Shown here: in pieces, positions 16,895 to 25,190 of the stretch
How positions within the stretch are numbered: position 1 is the first letter of the stretch
Layout: every line of letters starts with the position of its first letter
Assembly: GCA_965267435.1 (NCBI GenBank)
Contig: OZ253960.1
Span: 4,588,001 to 4,652,000, forward strand
Origin: JAWPMT01 sp965267435
GTDB taxonomy: Bacteria > Bacteroidota > Bacteroidia > Cytophagales > Cyclobacteriaceae
Reading direction: 5' to 3'
DNA: 64,000 nucleotides
The notes under the pieces: generated by a model
The model's database searches: none
Told to the model about the DNA's origin: nothing
The model's input: only the letters and a program-made list of their open reading frames with translations
Translations under genes and position numbers: made by a program

Positions 16895-17306
16895 TGTTGT
16901 CGGTAATTCTGTTGGTGAGGATATCGTTGGTGACAGCCACCGAATCGAAATTGTGGTCGATCACCTCAAGATTGAAGAAGTAATTGGATGCCGGGCAATC
17001 TTCTCCATATAAACTGAGCTGGGTGTCATAAGCCAAAGTGAGGGTGTAGTCCCCAGAATCGGTCACGAATGTGTAGGTGAGCGATGGGCTGGCGTCGGTC
17101 AGTGGCAATTGCACTTTTAAGAACGAAGTATCTGCGTCAAAGTACACCTCGGACGATAAATCGTTGGTCACAGATTCGAATGTCACCAGCCGCAGTTCGG
17201 TATGATCGAACTCAATGTAGAACTCCGAAATATTGGGGTCCAGGGAGCAATCGGCAATTTGAGTGCACGCCATACAGCAGAAAATGACCAGAGGGCCGTA
17301 CTTCAT
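16878..17306 (-). CDS. DUF6452-type small lipoprotein
   Basis: A 142-residue exported protein. A short hydrophobic N terminus with clustered cysteines (MKYGPLVIFCCMACTQIADC) suggests lipidation. The rest alternates beta strands: EFYIEFDHTELRLVTF, then LKVQLPLTD, then a C-terminal IEVYF. This matches the general pattern of DUF6452 proteins, which commonly sit beside DUF6048 in Bacteroidota; function is unknown. The ATG at 17306 is only 6 nt after a perfect -7 element, so the mRNA may be nearly leaderless. Confidence 0.65.
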   Translation of the reverse strand: MKYGPLVIFCCMACTQIADCSLDPNISEFYIEFDHTELRLVTFESVTNDLSSEVYFDADTSFLKVQLPLTDASPSLTYTFVTDSGDYTLTLAYDTQLSLYGEDCPASNYFFNLEVIDHNFDSVAVTNDILTNRITDNIEVYF

Positions 17307-17312
17307 AGGCCG

Positions 17313-17320
17313 CAAATTTA
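17313..17320 (-). promoter_or_regulatory. -7 promoter element abutting the DUF6452-type gene
   Basis: The minus strand reads TAAATTTG then CGGCCT and the ATG. The match to TAnnTTTG is exact, but it lies so close to the start codon that transcription would begin at or just before the ATG. Confidence 0.45.
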
Positions 17321-17426
17321 AGATAAGGGTTCGGTTCGCCGTCGCGAAATTCGTCGATCTCCGGAGAAAGCAATTTCCACCGGTGGACTGAAAGTATGTC
17401 ATAAACATCTACCCTGTAAAATCAGT

Positions 17427-17434
17427 TAGCTTTG
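17427..17434 (+). promoter_or_regulatory. -7 promoter element for rimO
   Basis: Reads TAGCTTTG followed by CG, an exact TAnnTTTG match. Transcription would start near 17440, about 17 nt before the TTG start of rimO, which supports that unusual start. Confidence 0.6.
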
Positions 17435-17456
17435 CGCTTGCAGAAACCCCAATGCT

Positions 17457-18782
17457 TTGAAAACAAAGGGTCTTAAGAAAGACAAGGTCAATATCGTAAC
17501 GCTCGGATGCTCCAAAAATATTGTGGACTCAGAGGTGATGCTCACACAATTGAAGGGAAATGACATCGACGCTAGCCACGAGTCCACCGACGATGCGGCA
17601 AATATTGTCATCATCAATACCTGTGGGTTCATCGACAATGCGAAGCAGGAGTCCATCGATACCATCGTCAGATATGCGGATGCAAAGGAAGAGGGACTGG
17701 TAGACAAGGTGTATGTGACGGGCTGCCTGTCACAGCGCTATCGCGATGACCTGCAAGTCGAAATTCCTGAAGTAGACGCGTGGTTTGGCACCATGGAGCT
17801 GCCATTGTTGCTGAAAAAGTTCAATGCGGACTACAAGCACGAGCTGATCGGTGAAAGGATCACGACTACCTCTTCACATTATTCTTACCTAAAGATCTCG
17901 GAAGGCTGCGATCGGCCGTGTTCTTTCTGCGCTATTCCTCTGATGCGTGGTGGACACGTCAGCAAACCGATCGAGCAGCTCGTAAAGGAGGCTTCATCAT
18001 TGGTAAGTCGAGGCACGAAGGAATTGCTCCTTATCGCGCAGGATTCGACCTATTACGGCCTCGACTTATATAAGAAGCGTGCACTCGCCGAGTTACTTGA
18101 GGCGCTCGCTGATATCGAGGGATTGGACTGGATCCGGTTGCACTACGCTTTTCCTACCGGATTTCCCGAAGATGTACTGCAAGTGATGGCAGAACGAGAA
18201 AACATCTGCAACTACCTCGACATCCCGCTACAGCACGCGTCCACCAAAATGCTTCAGCTCATGAGAAGAGGGACGACTCGCGAGAAAACCGAGCGGCTGC
18301 TGGACAAGATGAGAAGTCGAGTGCCAGGCATTGCGATCCGGACCACCCTGATCAGTGGTCACCCAGGTGAGACGGAGGAGGACTTTGAAGAGATGCTCGA
18401 TTTCGTAGAGAAGAATCGATTTGATCGACTCGGCGTATTTACCTACTCCCACGAAGAAAAAACACATTCTCACACGATGGCGGATGATGTGCCGGAGGAA
18501 GTCAAGCAGCAGCGGGCAGAGGCAGTGATGGACTTGCAATCCTCCATTTCGGCAGAGATCAATGAACAGAAAGTCGGACAGGTAATGAAGGTGCTGGTTG
18601 ACAGAAAGGAGGGAGGATTTTTCGTGGGAAGGACAGAACACGACTCTCCAGAGGTAGATAATGAAGTGCTGATACCTGCCTCGCATTATGTGCGGGTGGG
18701 CGATTTTGTTCAAACCCGAATCACCTCCGCAACTGCTTACGATTTGCATGCGGTGCCGGTAGCAGTCGAGAATCCCGTTTAG
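17457..18782 (+). CDS. rimO: ribosomal protein uS12 methylthiotransferase RimO
   Basis: A radical-SAM enzyme that adds a methylthio group to an aspartate of ribosomal protein S12. The 441-residue protein has the N-terminal UPF0004 domain with three cluster cysteines (C18, C56, C90) and the radical-SAM CxxxCxxC at C151, C155 and C158 in CDRPCSFC. A C-terminal TRAM domain covers about 370-440. The opening LGCSKN and the site SEGCDRPCSFC favour RimO over MiaB. The start is TTG at 17457; the only ATG nearby (17452) is out of frame and closed by a stop after two codons, and an in-frame TAG lies ten codons upstream. Confidence 0.95.
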   Translation: MKTKGLKKDKVNIVTLGCSKNIVDSEVMLTQLKGNDIDASHESTDDAANIVIINTCGFIDNAKQESIDTIVRYADAKEEGLVDKVYVTGCLSQRYRDDLQVEIPEVDAWFGTMELPLLLKKFNADYKHELIGERITTTSSHYSYLKISEGCDRPCSFCAIPLMRGGHVSKPIEQLVKEASSLVSRGTKELLLIAQDSTYYGLDLYKKRALAELLEALADIEGLDWIRLHYAFPTGFPEDVLQVMAERENICNYLDIPLQHASTKMLQLMRRGTTREKTERLLDKMRSRVPGIAIRTTLISGHPGETEEDFEEMLDFVEKNRFDRLGVFTYSHEEKTHSHTMADDVPEEVKQQRAEAVMDLQSSISAEINEQKVGQVMKVLVDRKEGGFFVGRTEHDSPEVDNEVLIPASHYVRVGDFVQTRITSATAYDLHAVPVAVENPV

Positions 18783-18846
18783 CTTTTAATCCGTATCCCC
18801 ATTCAGGCCCTATCAACTACCCAACTACGATAATCCAAAAATCTCA

Positions 18847-20400
18847 ATGAAGGTCGAGCAATTGCCATTTGACAAAGTGCAGCGTTTTGCACCTATTTTT
18901 CTCGATTACATCTCAGACAAAGAGAGTCTCCGACCTTTTTATGCTGAAAGGCCCAGCCTCGAGGGTATTGGCAAAATACTGGAAGAAAGAAGCCTGAGTA
19001 CTCAACATCGCGAGGTGCTGGTCAAGGTACTCAACGAGCAGTATGCCAACCTGGAGGCCCATGACGCAGTACAGCAGAACATTGCGAAGCTACAGGACCA
19101 AAAGACTTTCACAATCACCACCGGCCATCAGCTCAATCTCTTTACCGGACCACTGTACTTTATCTACAAGATCGTCACGGTCATCAACGCCTGCAAACAG
19201 CTCAAGAGCGAATATCCGGACTATGAGTTTGTCCCCGTGTACTGGATGGCGACTGAAGATCACGACTTCGATGAGATCAACCACTTCAATCTTTTTGGAA
19301 AGAAATACAGCTGGGAAAGCGATCAGACGGGGCCTGTAGGGAGGTTTGACACATCATCCATGGAGGATTTGCTCAAGTCCATCGCAGAGCCTATCGAAAT
19401 CTTTGAATCCGCCTATCGCGAAGGTGCCACGCTCGCAGACGCCTGCTGCCGTTACGTAAATGTACTATTCGAGGAAGAAGGCCTGGTAGTCCTTGACGCA
19501 GACAACAAGGAGTTGAAGCGGCTCTTCGCTCCGGTCATTGAGGCCGATATACTTACACAGACGGCAAACAAGCTTGTACATGCCACCAATGACAAAATGA
19601 TCCAGGCGGGTTACAAGTCACAGGCATTTGCCAGAGAGATCAATTTCTTCTATCTGCAGGATGGACTGCGTGAGCGCATTGTCCAGAAGGGCGAAGAGTT
19701 CACCGTGAAGGATACGGACTATGCCTGGGACGAGGCTGGCCTGAGAGAGGAAATCGCTAATCATCCCGAGAACTTCAGCCCGAATGTCATCATGCGGCCG
19801 TTGTACCAGGAGACGATACTCCCCAACCTGGGTTACGTAGGCGGACCAGCAGAGGTGGCCTATTGGCTACAGTTGAAAGATGTCTTTGCGCATTATGAAA
19901 CGTCCTTCCCGGTGTTGATGCCCAGAAATTTCGCGATGGTGATCGACCATGTAGCTGCGCGCAAGATTGAAAAAGTGGGACTGAGCAACGAACAGCTGTT
20001 CCATGATGCCCACGATTTGAAGGAGCAATTGCTTCTCGAGATTGGTGAAAACCACCTTCTGGACAACGATCGCCAATCACTGGTCGATGCCTTCGAAGAC
20101 ATCCGTCAAAAGGCAGCAAATATAGATGTGACCCTGAACGACCATGTCGCTGCACAAGCATTGCGGGTCCAAAAGATCCTGGACAAGATCCAGCGCAAGA
20201 TCATCAATGCCAAGAAGCGCAATAATGATGATGCCATGGGTCAGGTCGATGACATCAAAGACAAGCTTTTCCCCAGGGGTGGTCTGCAAGAGCGGCATGA
20301 CAACTTCCTGACATTTCACATCTCGCACTCTGGGTTCATCAAAGATCTGCTGGCCAACTTCGATCCATTCGATTTGAGGTTTTACCTGCTATGGATATAG
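18847..20400 (+). CDS. bshC: bacillithiol biosynthesis cysteine-adding enzyme BshC
   Basis: Adds cysteine to glucosaminyl-malate, the last step of bacillithiol synthesis. The 517-residue protein contains the family-typical TGHQLNLFTGPLYFIYK (near 93-109), the PVYWMATEDHDFDEINH segment (near 132-148, with the HxGH-like nucleotide-binding area) and the C-terminal segment ending FYLLWI. Long helical coiled-coil sequence occupies about 390-475. Length is normal. It is the first gene of a three-gene unit, and its stop overlaps the next start by 10 bp. BshA and BshB, which make the glucosaminyl-malate substrate, are not in this window. Confidence 0.95.
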   Translation: MKVEQLPFDKVQRFAPIFLDYISDKESLRPFYAERPSLEGIGKILEERSLSTQHREVLVKVLNEQYANLEAHDAVQQNIAKLQDQKTFTITTGHQLNLFTGPLYFIYKIVTVINACKQLKSEYPDYEFVPVYWMATEDHDFDEINHFNLFGKKYSWESDQTGPVGRFDTSSMEDLLKSIAEPIEIFESAYREGATLADACCRYVNVLFEEEGLVVLDADNKELKRLFAPVIEADILTQTANKLVHATNDKMIQAGYKSQAFAREINFFYLQDGLRERIVQKGEEFTVKDTDYAWDEAGLREEIANHPENFSPNVIMRPLYQETILPNLGYVGGPAEVAYWLQLKDVFAHYETSFPVLMPRNFAMVIDHVAARKIEKVGLSNEQLFHDAHDLKEQLLLEIGENHLLDNDRQSLVDAFEDIRQKAANIDVTLNDHVAAQALRVQKILDKIQRKIINAKKRNNDDAMGQVDDIKDKLFPRGGLQERHDNFLTFHISHSGFIKDLLANFDPFDLRFYLLWI

Positions 20401-20975
20401 TCGACAAAGGAAGTCTCCGCAGGGAGTTTCTCCGTCGGCGGAGGCTATTGTCGCGGGATGAGGTGGACGCCAGAAGTGCTCAGATCCTGCACCATATCGA
20501 CGACTTTGCAACATCACATCCTGAACTGAAGATCTATCACAGCTTCCTCCCTATTGACCGAAACAAGGAGGTAAATACCTGGCCTATTGTCAACCGTCTT
20601 GTCGCAAATGGCAGAGACGTGCTCATCTCGACAACGGACTTCGAATCGCACACCATGCATCACTTTCACTACGAGGCCGATCTCGAGTTCTCAACAGATA
20701 GGCTGGGAATCCCGTCGCCAGTGAATGCCCGACCGGCCGAATTGTCGAAATGTCACTGCGTTTTTCTGCCCCTGGTCGTTGCAGACAAAAAAGGGGGGCG
20801 CATCGGCTATGGAGGAGGCTACTATGACCGTCTGCTGGAAGAAACCCATCACGTCGTAAAGGTTGGGCTGAGTATGGGGCCGTGCGTAGACGAGATCACC
20901 TTTTTGGAACCTCACGACGTTCGATTGGATTATTGTATTACGCCCACGGAAACAATAGATTGCAGGCATGGCTGA
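20391..20975 (+). CDS. 5-formyltetrahydrofolate cyclo-ligase
   Basis: Converts 5-formyl-tetrahydrofolate to 5,10-methenyl-tetrahydrofolate using ATP, salvaging a folate storage form. The 194-residue protein has the N-terminal basic helix KGSLRREFLRRRR with substrate-binding lysine/arginines. It also has the conserved GRIGYGGGYYDRLL loop at 136-149. Its ATG lies within the end of bshC and its end overlaps ypdA by 8 bp, so the three genes are one transcriptional unit. Why a folate enzyme sits between two bacillithiol genes is not evident from sequence. Confidence 0.93.
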   Translation: MDIVDKGSLRREFLRRRRLLSRDEVDARSAQILHHIDDFATSHPELKIYHSFLPIDRNKEVNTWPIVNRLVANGRDVLISTTDFESHTMHHFHYEADLEFSTDRLGIPSPVNARPAELSKCHCVFLPLVVADKKGGRIGYGGGYYDRLLEETHHVVKVGLSMGPCVDEITFLEPHDVRLDYCITPTETIDCRHG

Positions 20976-21957
20976 CGTATTGGATGTATTGATTGTAGGA
21001 GCAGGACCGATAGGTCTGGCAGCAGGAATAGAAGCCGAGAAGCGAGGGTTGTCTTACGTCATCGTCGACAAAGGCAAGCTGGTCAACTCTATCTACAACT
21101 ATCCACAAAACATGACCTTTTTCTCCACTTCGGATCGGCTGGAGATCGGTGATGTCCCCTTCATTTCGCACAACCCAAAACCCACGAGGCCAGAGGCGTT
21201 GGAATACTATCGCAGGGTCGCCTCCGCCTGGAAGCTTAAGGTGCGACTCTACGAACGCGTGGAGGAGGTAACGAGGCAGGAGTCCTTCCACATACGGACA
21301 ACTCGACGCGAGTACCTGGCACGGAATATCGTCATCGCCACAGGGTTTTACGACCTACCGTATTTGTTGAATGTCCCAGGTGAGGAGCTGCCCAAGGTGC
21401 AGCACTACTATACCGATCCGCATCCCTACTATGCCATGAAAGTGATAGTGGTCGGCGCGGCCAATTCCGCCGTAGATGTGGCACTGGAGACCTTTCGCAA
21501 GGGCGCGGAAGAAGTCACGATGGTAATCCGAGAGGAAGAAATAGCCCCAAGCGTCAAATACTGGGTCAGACCCGATCTTATCAATCGTATCGAAGAGGGT
21601 AGTATCAAGGCCTATTTTGAGAGTCAAATCACGGAGATCCGCGAACGGGAAGTTGATATCAAAACCCCGGACGGCGATGTCACCCTGGAGAACGACTTTG
21701 TACTGGCTATGACCGGCTATCAACCGGACTTTTCGTTTCTACAATCGCTGGGGATCACACTGCGCGATGACGAGTACCATACCCCCACGTATTCAGAAGA
21801 GACGATGCAGACCAACGTGGACGGCGTGTACCTTGCCGGCGTGATTTGCGGCGGCCTGAAGACCAACAAGTGGTTCATTGAAAACTCCCGCGAGCATGCC
21901 GAGATCATCTTGCAGCACATCGCCCAGAAGAAGGCCAGCGGAGAGCTAGTGCAGTAG
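20968..21957 (+). CDS. ypdA: bacillithiol disulfide reductase YpdA
   Basis: An FAD/NADPH enzyme that reduces bacillithiol disulfide and so keeps the bacillithiol pool reduced. The 329-residue protein has an N-terminal FAD-binding GAGPIGLA (11-18), the second dinucleotide motif VGAANSAVD (about 159-167), ATGFYDLP and a C-terminal AGVICGGLKTNKWFIENSR segment typical of YpdA. Unlike thioredoxin reductase it has no CxxC redox pair. Position directly after bshC strengthens the call. Its last 12 bp overlap the end of the convergent sensor kinase gene. Confidence 0.93.
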   Translation: MADVLDVLIVGAGPIGLAAGIEAEKRGLSYVIVDKGKLVNSIYNYPQNMTFFSTSDRLEIGDVPFISHNPKPTRPEALEYYRRVASAWKLKVRLYERVEEVTRQESFHIRTTRREYLARNIVIATGFYDLPYLLNVPGEELPKVQHYYTDPHPYYAMKVIVVGAANSAVDVALETFRKGAEEVTMVIREEEIAPSVKYWVRPDLINRIEEGSIKAYFESQITEIREREVDIKTPDGDVTLENDFVLAMTGYQPDFSFLQSLGITLRDDEYHTPTYSEETMQTNVDGVYLAGVICGGLKTNKWFIENSREHAEIILQHIAQKKASGELVQ

Positions 21958-24801
21958 GCCGTCCGGATAGACGTTGTATCGCTTCTTGAACTGATTGGAA
22001 AAGTACGTCGCATTGGAGATGCCAATGAGACGCGCTGCCTCCGAAATGCTATTCACCTTGTGCTTTGAGAGGAGATTGTAGGCATACTCATATCGTACAC
22101 TTTTGATGTACTCCAGAGGCGTCTTGTCCGTCAGTGTCTTGATCATTCGATAGCAGCTTCGCTCCGCCATACACAGTTCACCAGCTATCATGGCCACCGA
22201 CAACTTGGGATCATCTATGTGCTCATGCACCAGCGTCTGCAGCTTGGTGAGGAGGTCTTTTTCGATCTGCGTTTTGTGCTTGTGATTGAGATCTTCATAG
22301 GCATTCCAGTTGTCCCGGTACTTCAGGATATTGGCCACCCGCTGAGAAAGCTCCTTAGGATTGAAGGGTTTTGTGAGAAAATCAAGGGCGCCATCGTCCA
22401 GCACCTTCATTTTGTCGGACTCCGAGGTTCGTGCCGAAACGATCAGAATAGGTATCCCTTTGTACTTCTCATTGTTTAGCTGCTCCATGAGCTCAAAGCC
22501 GTCCATCCACGGCATCATGATATCCGAGATCACCAGATCGTAAAAGCCCTTGTCAATTTTTACCAGGGCCTCCCTACCATTCTCCGCCTCATCGATGCCA
22601 TACTCTTGCCCTAGGATATCACGGATATAATCTCGTATTTCCTGGTTGTCATCAACTACGAGGATATTGGCTTTTTTCGCCTCCACCTTGATGGTGTCCG
22701 TGCTCCGCTTGGATGCCGGCTGGGGCAGCTCGTAGTAGCTCCCCTCTATCTGGAAGCCGGTGGAGGTCACCTCCTTGTCAAGGTTGACCGGCAATGACAC
22801 GAAGAAGCAAGTGCCCTGTTTGCTGAGGCTATCTGCCACAATGCTACCCCCGTGTAGGAGTGTGATCTCTTTGGCCAGCTCGAGACCGATGCCCATCCCC
22901 TTTACATTGCTTCTGACCTGCTGGGCCTCCATTTGATAGAAGCGATCAAACAGCTTTGGCAAGACATCCTGAGCTATGGCGTCGCCAGTATTGTAGATCC
23001 CCAGGGTAAACCAATCCTCGGTTTTATGCATTTGCAAGAGCACCAGGATGGTGCCGTCTTCCGGGGTGTGATTGAGGGCGTAGTTCATAATGTTGTAGAG
23101 GACCCTCGAAAATTGATGCTCATCGAAGTGCACCACGATGCTGTCACGGACATTGCTCTTGTATTTCAATGTTTTGCCCTCCGCCTCAGCTTTCGGCACA
23201 AACAGATCTACAATACCTCGGATAAACTGCGCAAGATTCACCTTCTGAAAATCCAACTCCAGCATCTGATTTTCCAGCAGTACCAAGTCGTTCATCTGAT
23301 CATTGAGGTTGCGGATGAGTGACAGGTTCCTCGACAGTTTTTGAAAGTCCGTCTCCGACTGCGAGCTCAGATAAGTATTCTCATCTGTGCGGATGCGATC
23401 CAGGTAACCATCGATCAGCATCAGCGGCGTGCGCAGGTCATGATTCACATTCTCGTAGAATCTGTTTTTGGCGGCATCCATTGCCTCGAGCCTTTTTGCC
23501 TGGGATTCCAGTTCCTCTTTTTGGGCAATGATCGTTCTGGTGCGATCCCTCACCATGAGGTCCAGTGCACTATTGCGTCGTTTCACCCGCAGGAAGGCAA
23601 TACCGTATTGTTCGGAGATATAGAGGAATTGGACAAGTAGAAAGACGGACAATCCCATGTAGATCAGGCCTGGCTCCGAACCGCCCAACAGGGCCACGAA
23701 GTCAACGAGTGCCGTAAGCACCAAAAGGGAGACGACCACCAGCTGCACAATGCTTCCATCCTTTCGAGCACCCACAATGATGTAAGCAAGCAACCAACCG
23801 ATACCGAGAGCAACAAAAATATCAATGGCCCAGTGACCGGGTACGTACCAGGACGGCGGCAATACCAGGAATAGCGCCGCCATCCCAAAAAAGAAAAGCG
23901 CCACGTAATGGGTCCATCTCTCGAACTTCTCCACTTTGTATATCTCTCGGACATACACACCGCCGATACCCAGCATCAGCGCAAGACTGGCAAAGTAGGC
24001 CTTGATTTGTAAGGTCGCCGAGAGTAGACCGGAAGTTTTCAGATAATGATATATGAAGTGATCACCGAGTACCGTAATGCGTAAGAGCAGGGCAAATCCA
24101 AACAGCCCTGCAAAGAGATAAGGGTAGACCTTTGTGGAGCTGGCGAAGAGCGTCAGGTGCAGCAGTGTCATCAAACAAAGGCACCCGATCCAGAAAAGAT
24201 ACATGGAAGACCTGGCCTGGATGTGGTAGAACAGATCCTCATATTCTCCAATCCTGGGGGCTTCGACAAGTCCCGCTTTCCAAAATTCCTGATTCGTCAC
24301 CTGAATGATGATTTCGTAACGGTCAGCAACTACAGTTGGTGCCAATTGCTGCAAAACCAACGCCTCGTGATTCTGAGAGTCTATTTTGCCTTGCTCATGG
24401 ATCAGATCTCCATTGACCCAGAGGCGGGCCGCGCTAAAAGTCTTGGGTAGCAATACGCCAGGGCGACGCAAATCTGCGACCTCGACCACACTACGGTACG
24501 TAGCCTTCCCAAACAATGGATGATCACCACTTGTCCACGAGGAGGGTACATCGATGTAAGTAACTGCCTCCACTGGCACGTTCTCAAAATCTACTGGAGC
24601 GATGTGCTTACCGGGGTAGAACTCCCACTGTCCATCTATCGTCACAGGGCCTTTGTATTGCGCTACTTCAAATTGTCCTTCCGCCTGCTCCAACGCAGCG
24701 TCTGCGCAGGAAAAAAGCAGTAACATGAAAGTCAGCAATGACAAACTACATACAGCACCCGGAAAGGGTAAGGGCATTCCTTTCCGACCTAAAACAGTCA
24801 T
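21946..24801 (-). CDS. 7TMR-DISM hybrid sensor kinase with receiver and AraC output
   Basis: A 951-residue one-protein two-component system. In order: lipoprotein-like signal (LLLFSC, Cys32), a periplasmic jellyroll DISM_2-like domain (about 40-190), seven transmembrane helices (about 200-400) and a coiled linker. Then come a HisKA domain with phosphoacceptor His454 in ENVNHDLRTP and an HATPase domain (N box near 570-577, G2 box GMGIGLEL near 635-642). The output half is a receiver with Asp760 and Lys811, then an AraC-type DNA-binding domain (about 850-951). The G1 box reads NTGDAI, with Asn where DxG is usual; this variant occurs in some active kinases. It is divergent from a TonB receptor and DUF4249 pair, the most likely target. 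Confidence 0.92.
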   Translation of the reverse strand: MTVLGRKGMPLPFPGAVCSLSLLTFMLLLFSCADAALEQAEGQFEVAQYKGPVTIDGQWEFYPGKHIAPVDFENVPVEAVTYIDVPSSWTSGDHPLFGKATYRSVVEVADLRRPGVLLPKTFSAARLWVNGDLIHEQGKIDSQNHEALVLQQLAPTVVADRYEIIIQVTNQEFWKAGLVEAPRIGEYEDLFYHIQARSSMYLFWIGCLCLMTLLHLTLFASSTKVYPYLFAGLFGFALLLRITVLGDHFIYHYLKTSGLLSATLQIKAYFASLALMLGIGGVYVREIYKVEKFERWTHYVALFFFGMAALFLVLPPSWYVPGHWAIDIFVALGIGWLLAYIIVGARKDGSIVQLVVVSLLVLTALVDFVALLGGSEPGLIYMGLSVFLLVQFLYISEQYGIAFLRVKRRNSALDLMVRDRTRTIIAQKEELESQAKRLEAMDAAKNRFYENVNHDLRTPLMLIDGYLDRIRTDENTYLSSQSETDFQKLSRNLSLIRNLNDQMNDLVLLENQMLELDFQKVNLAQFIRGIVDLFVPKAEAEGKTLKYKSNVRDSIVVHFDEHQFSRVLYNIMNYALNHTPEDGTILVLLQMHKTEDWFTLGIYNTGDAIAQDVLPKLFDRFYQMEAQQVRSNVKGMGIGLELAKEITLLHGGSIVADSLSKQGTCFFVSLPVNLDKEVTSTGFQIEGSYYELPQPASKRSTDTIKVEAKKANILVVDDNQEIRDYIRDILGQEYGIDEAENGREALVKIDKGFYDLVISDIMMPWMDGFELMEQLNNEKYKGIPILIVSARTSESDKMKVLDDGALDFLTKPFNPKELSQRVANILKYRDNWNAYEDLNHKHKTQIEKDLLTKLQTLVHEHIDDPKLSVAMIAGELCMAERSCYRMIKTLTDKTPLEYIKSVRYEYAYNLLSKHKVNSISEAARLIGISNATYFSNQFKKRYNVYPDGLLH

Positions 24802-25190
24802 AACCTAATTTACTTTCGTACCAGTAAAAAGCGATGTATTTGCAATATAATAAGAAATTAATGCATTATTCCTAACGCATCTATCTCGACAAACATCAGC
24901 GCAATCGACAAGTACACGAAAACCAAAGTATGATGCAACAGTTCAGCCCTCATTTAAGATGGTTCCGCACGTATTTCTTCAAAAAATAATGTCCATCCCT
25001 GAACAATTCCTCTTGTGATTCGTCCTCTACAAGGATCACTATAGAAATAGTCCGTCAAGATGTGCTGTAAAAGAAAAAATCAGAGAGTGAGGGGAAACGG
25101 CACATTGATTGCCTCTAAGGCGAGAACCTTCACACAAATGAACAGACGAGAATCAATCTTGGCACTGCATCGCCAAATCCTATCTATTAC
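24802..25190 (+). other. 389-bp divergent intergenic region
   Basis: Separates the hybrid sensor kinase from the TonB receptor. It holds an A+T-rich stretch at about 24825-24880, a tiny 19-codon frame at 24930-24989 that looks random, and no exact TAnnTTTG element on either strand. The length and location suggest promoter and operator sites for both genes, possibly bound by the AraC-type output domain, but no clear repeat or inverted repeat was found by eye. Confidence 0.5.

Noticed and set aside
23000..23900. Possible loss of function in the sensor kinase because of the NTGDAI G1 box
   Set aside because: Asn in this position occurs in known active kinases and the other catalytic boxes are intact, so it is not called a pseudogene.
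24930..24989. 19-codon open frame in the intergenic region before the TonB receptor
   Set aside because: Too short, no conserved features, no ribosome site, and within an A+T-rich stretch where random frames are expected.
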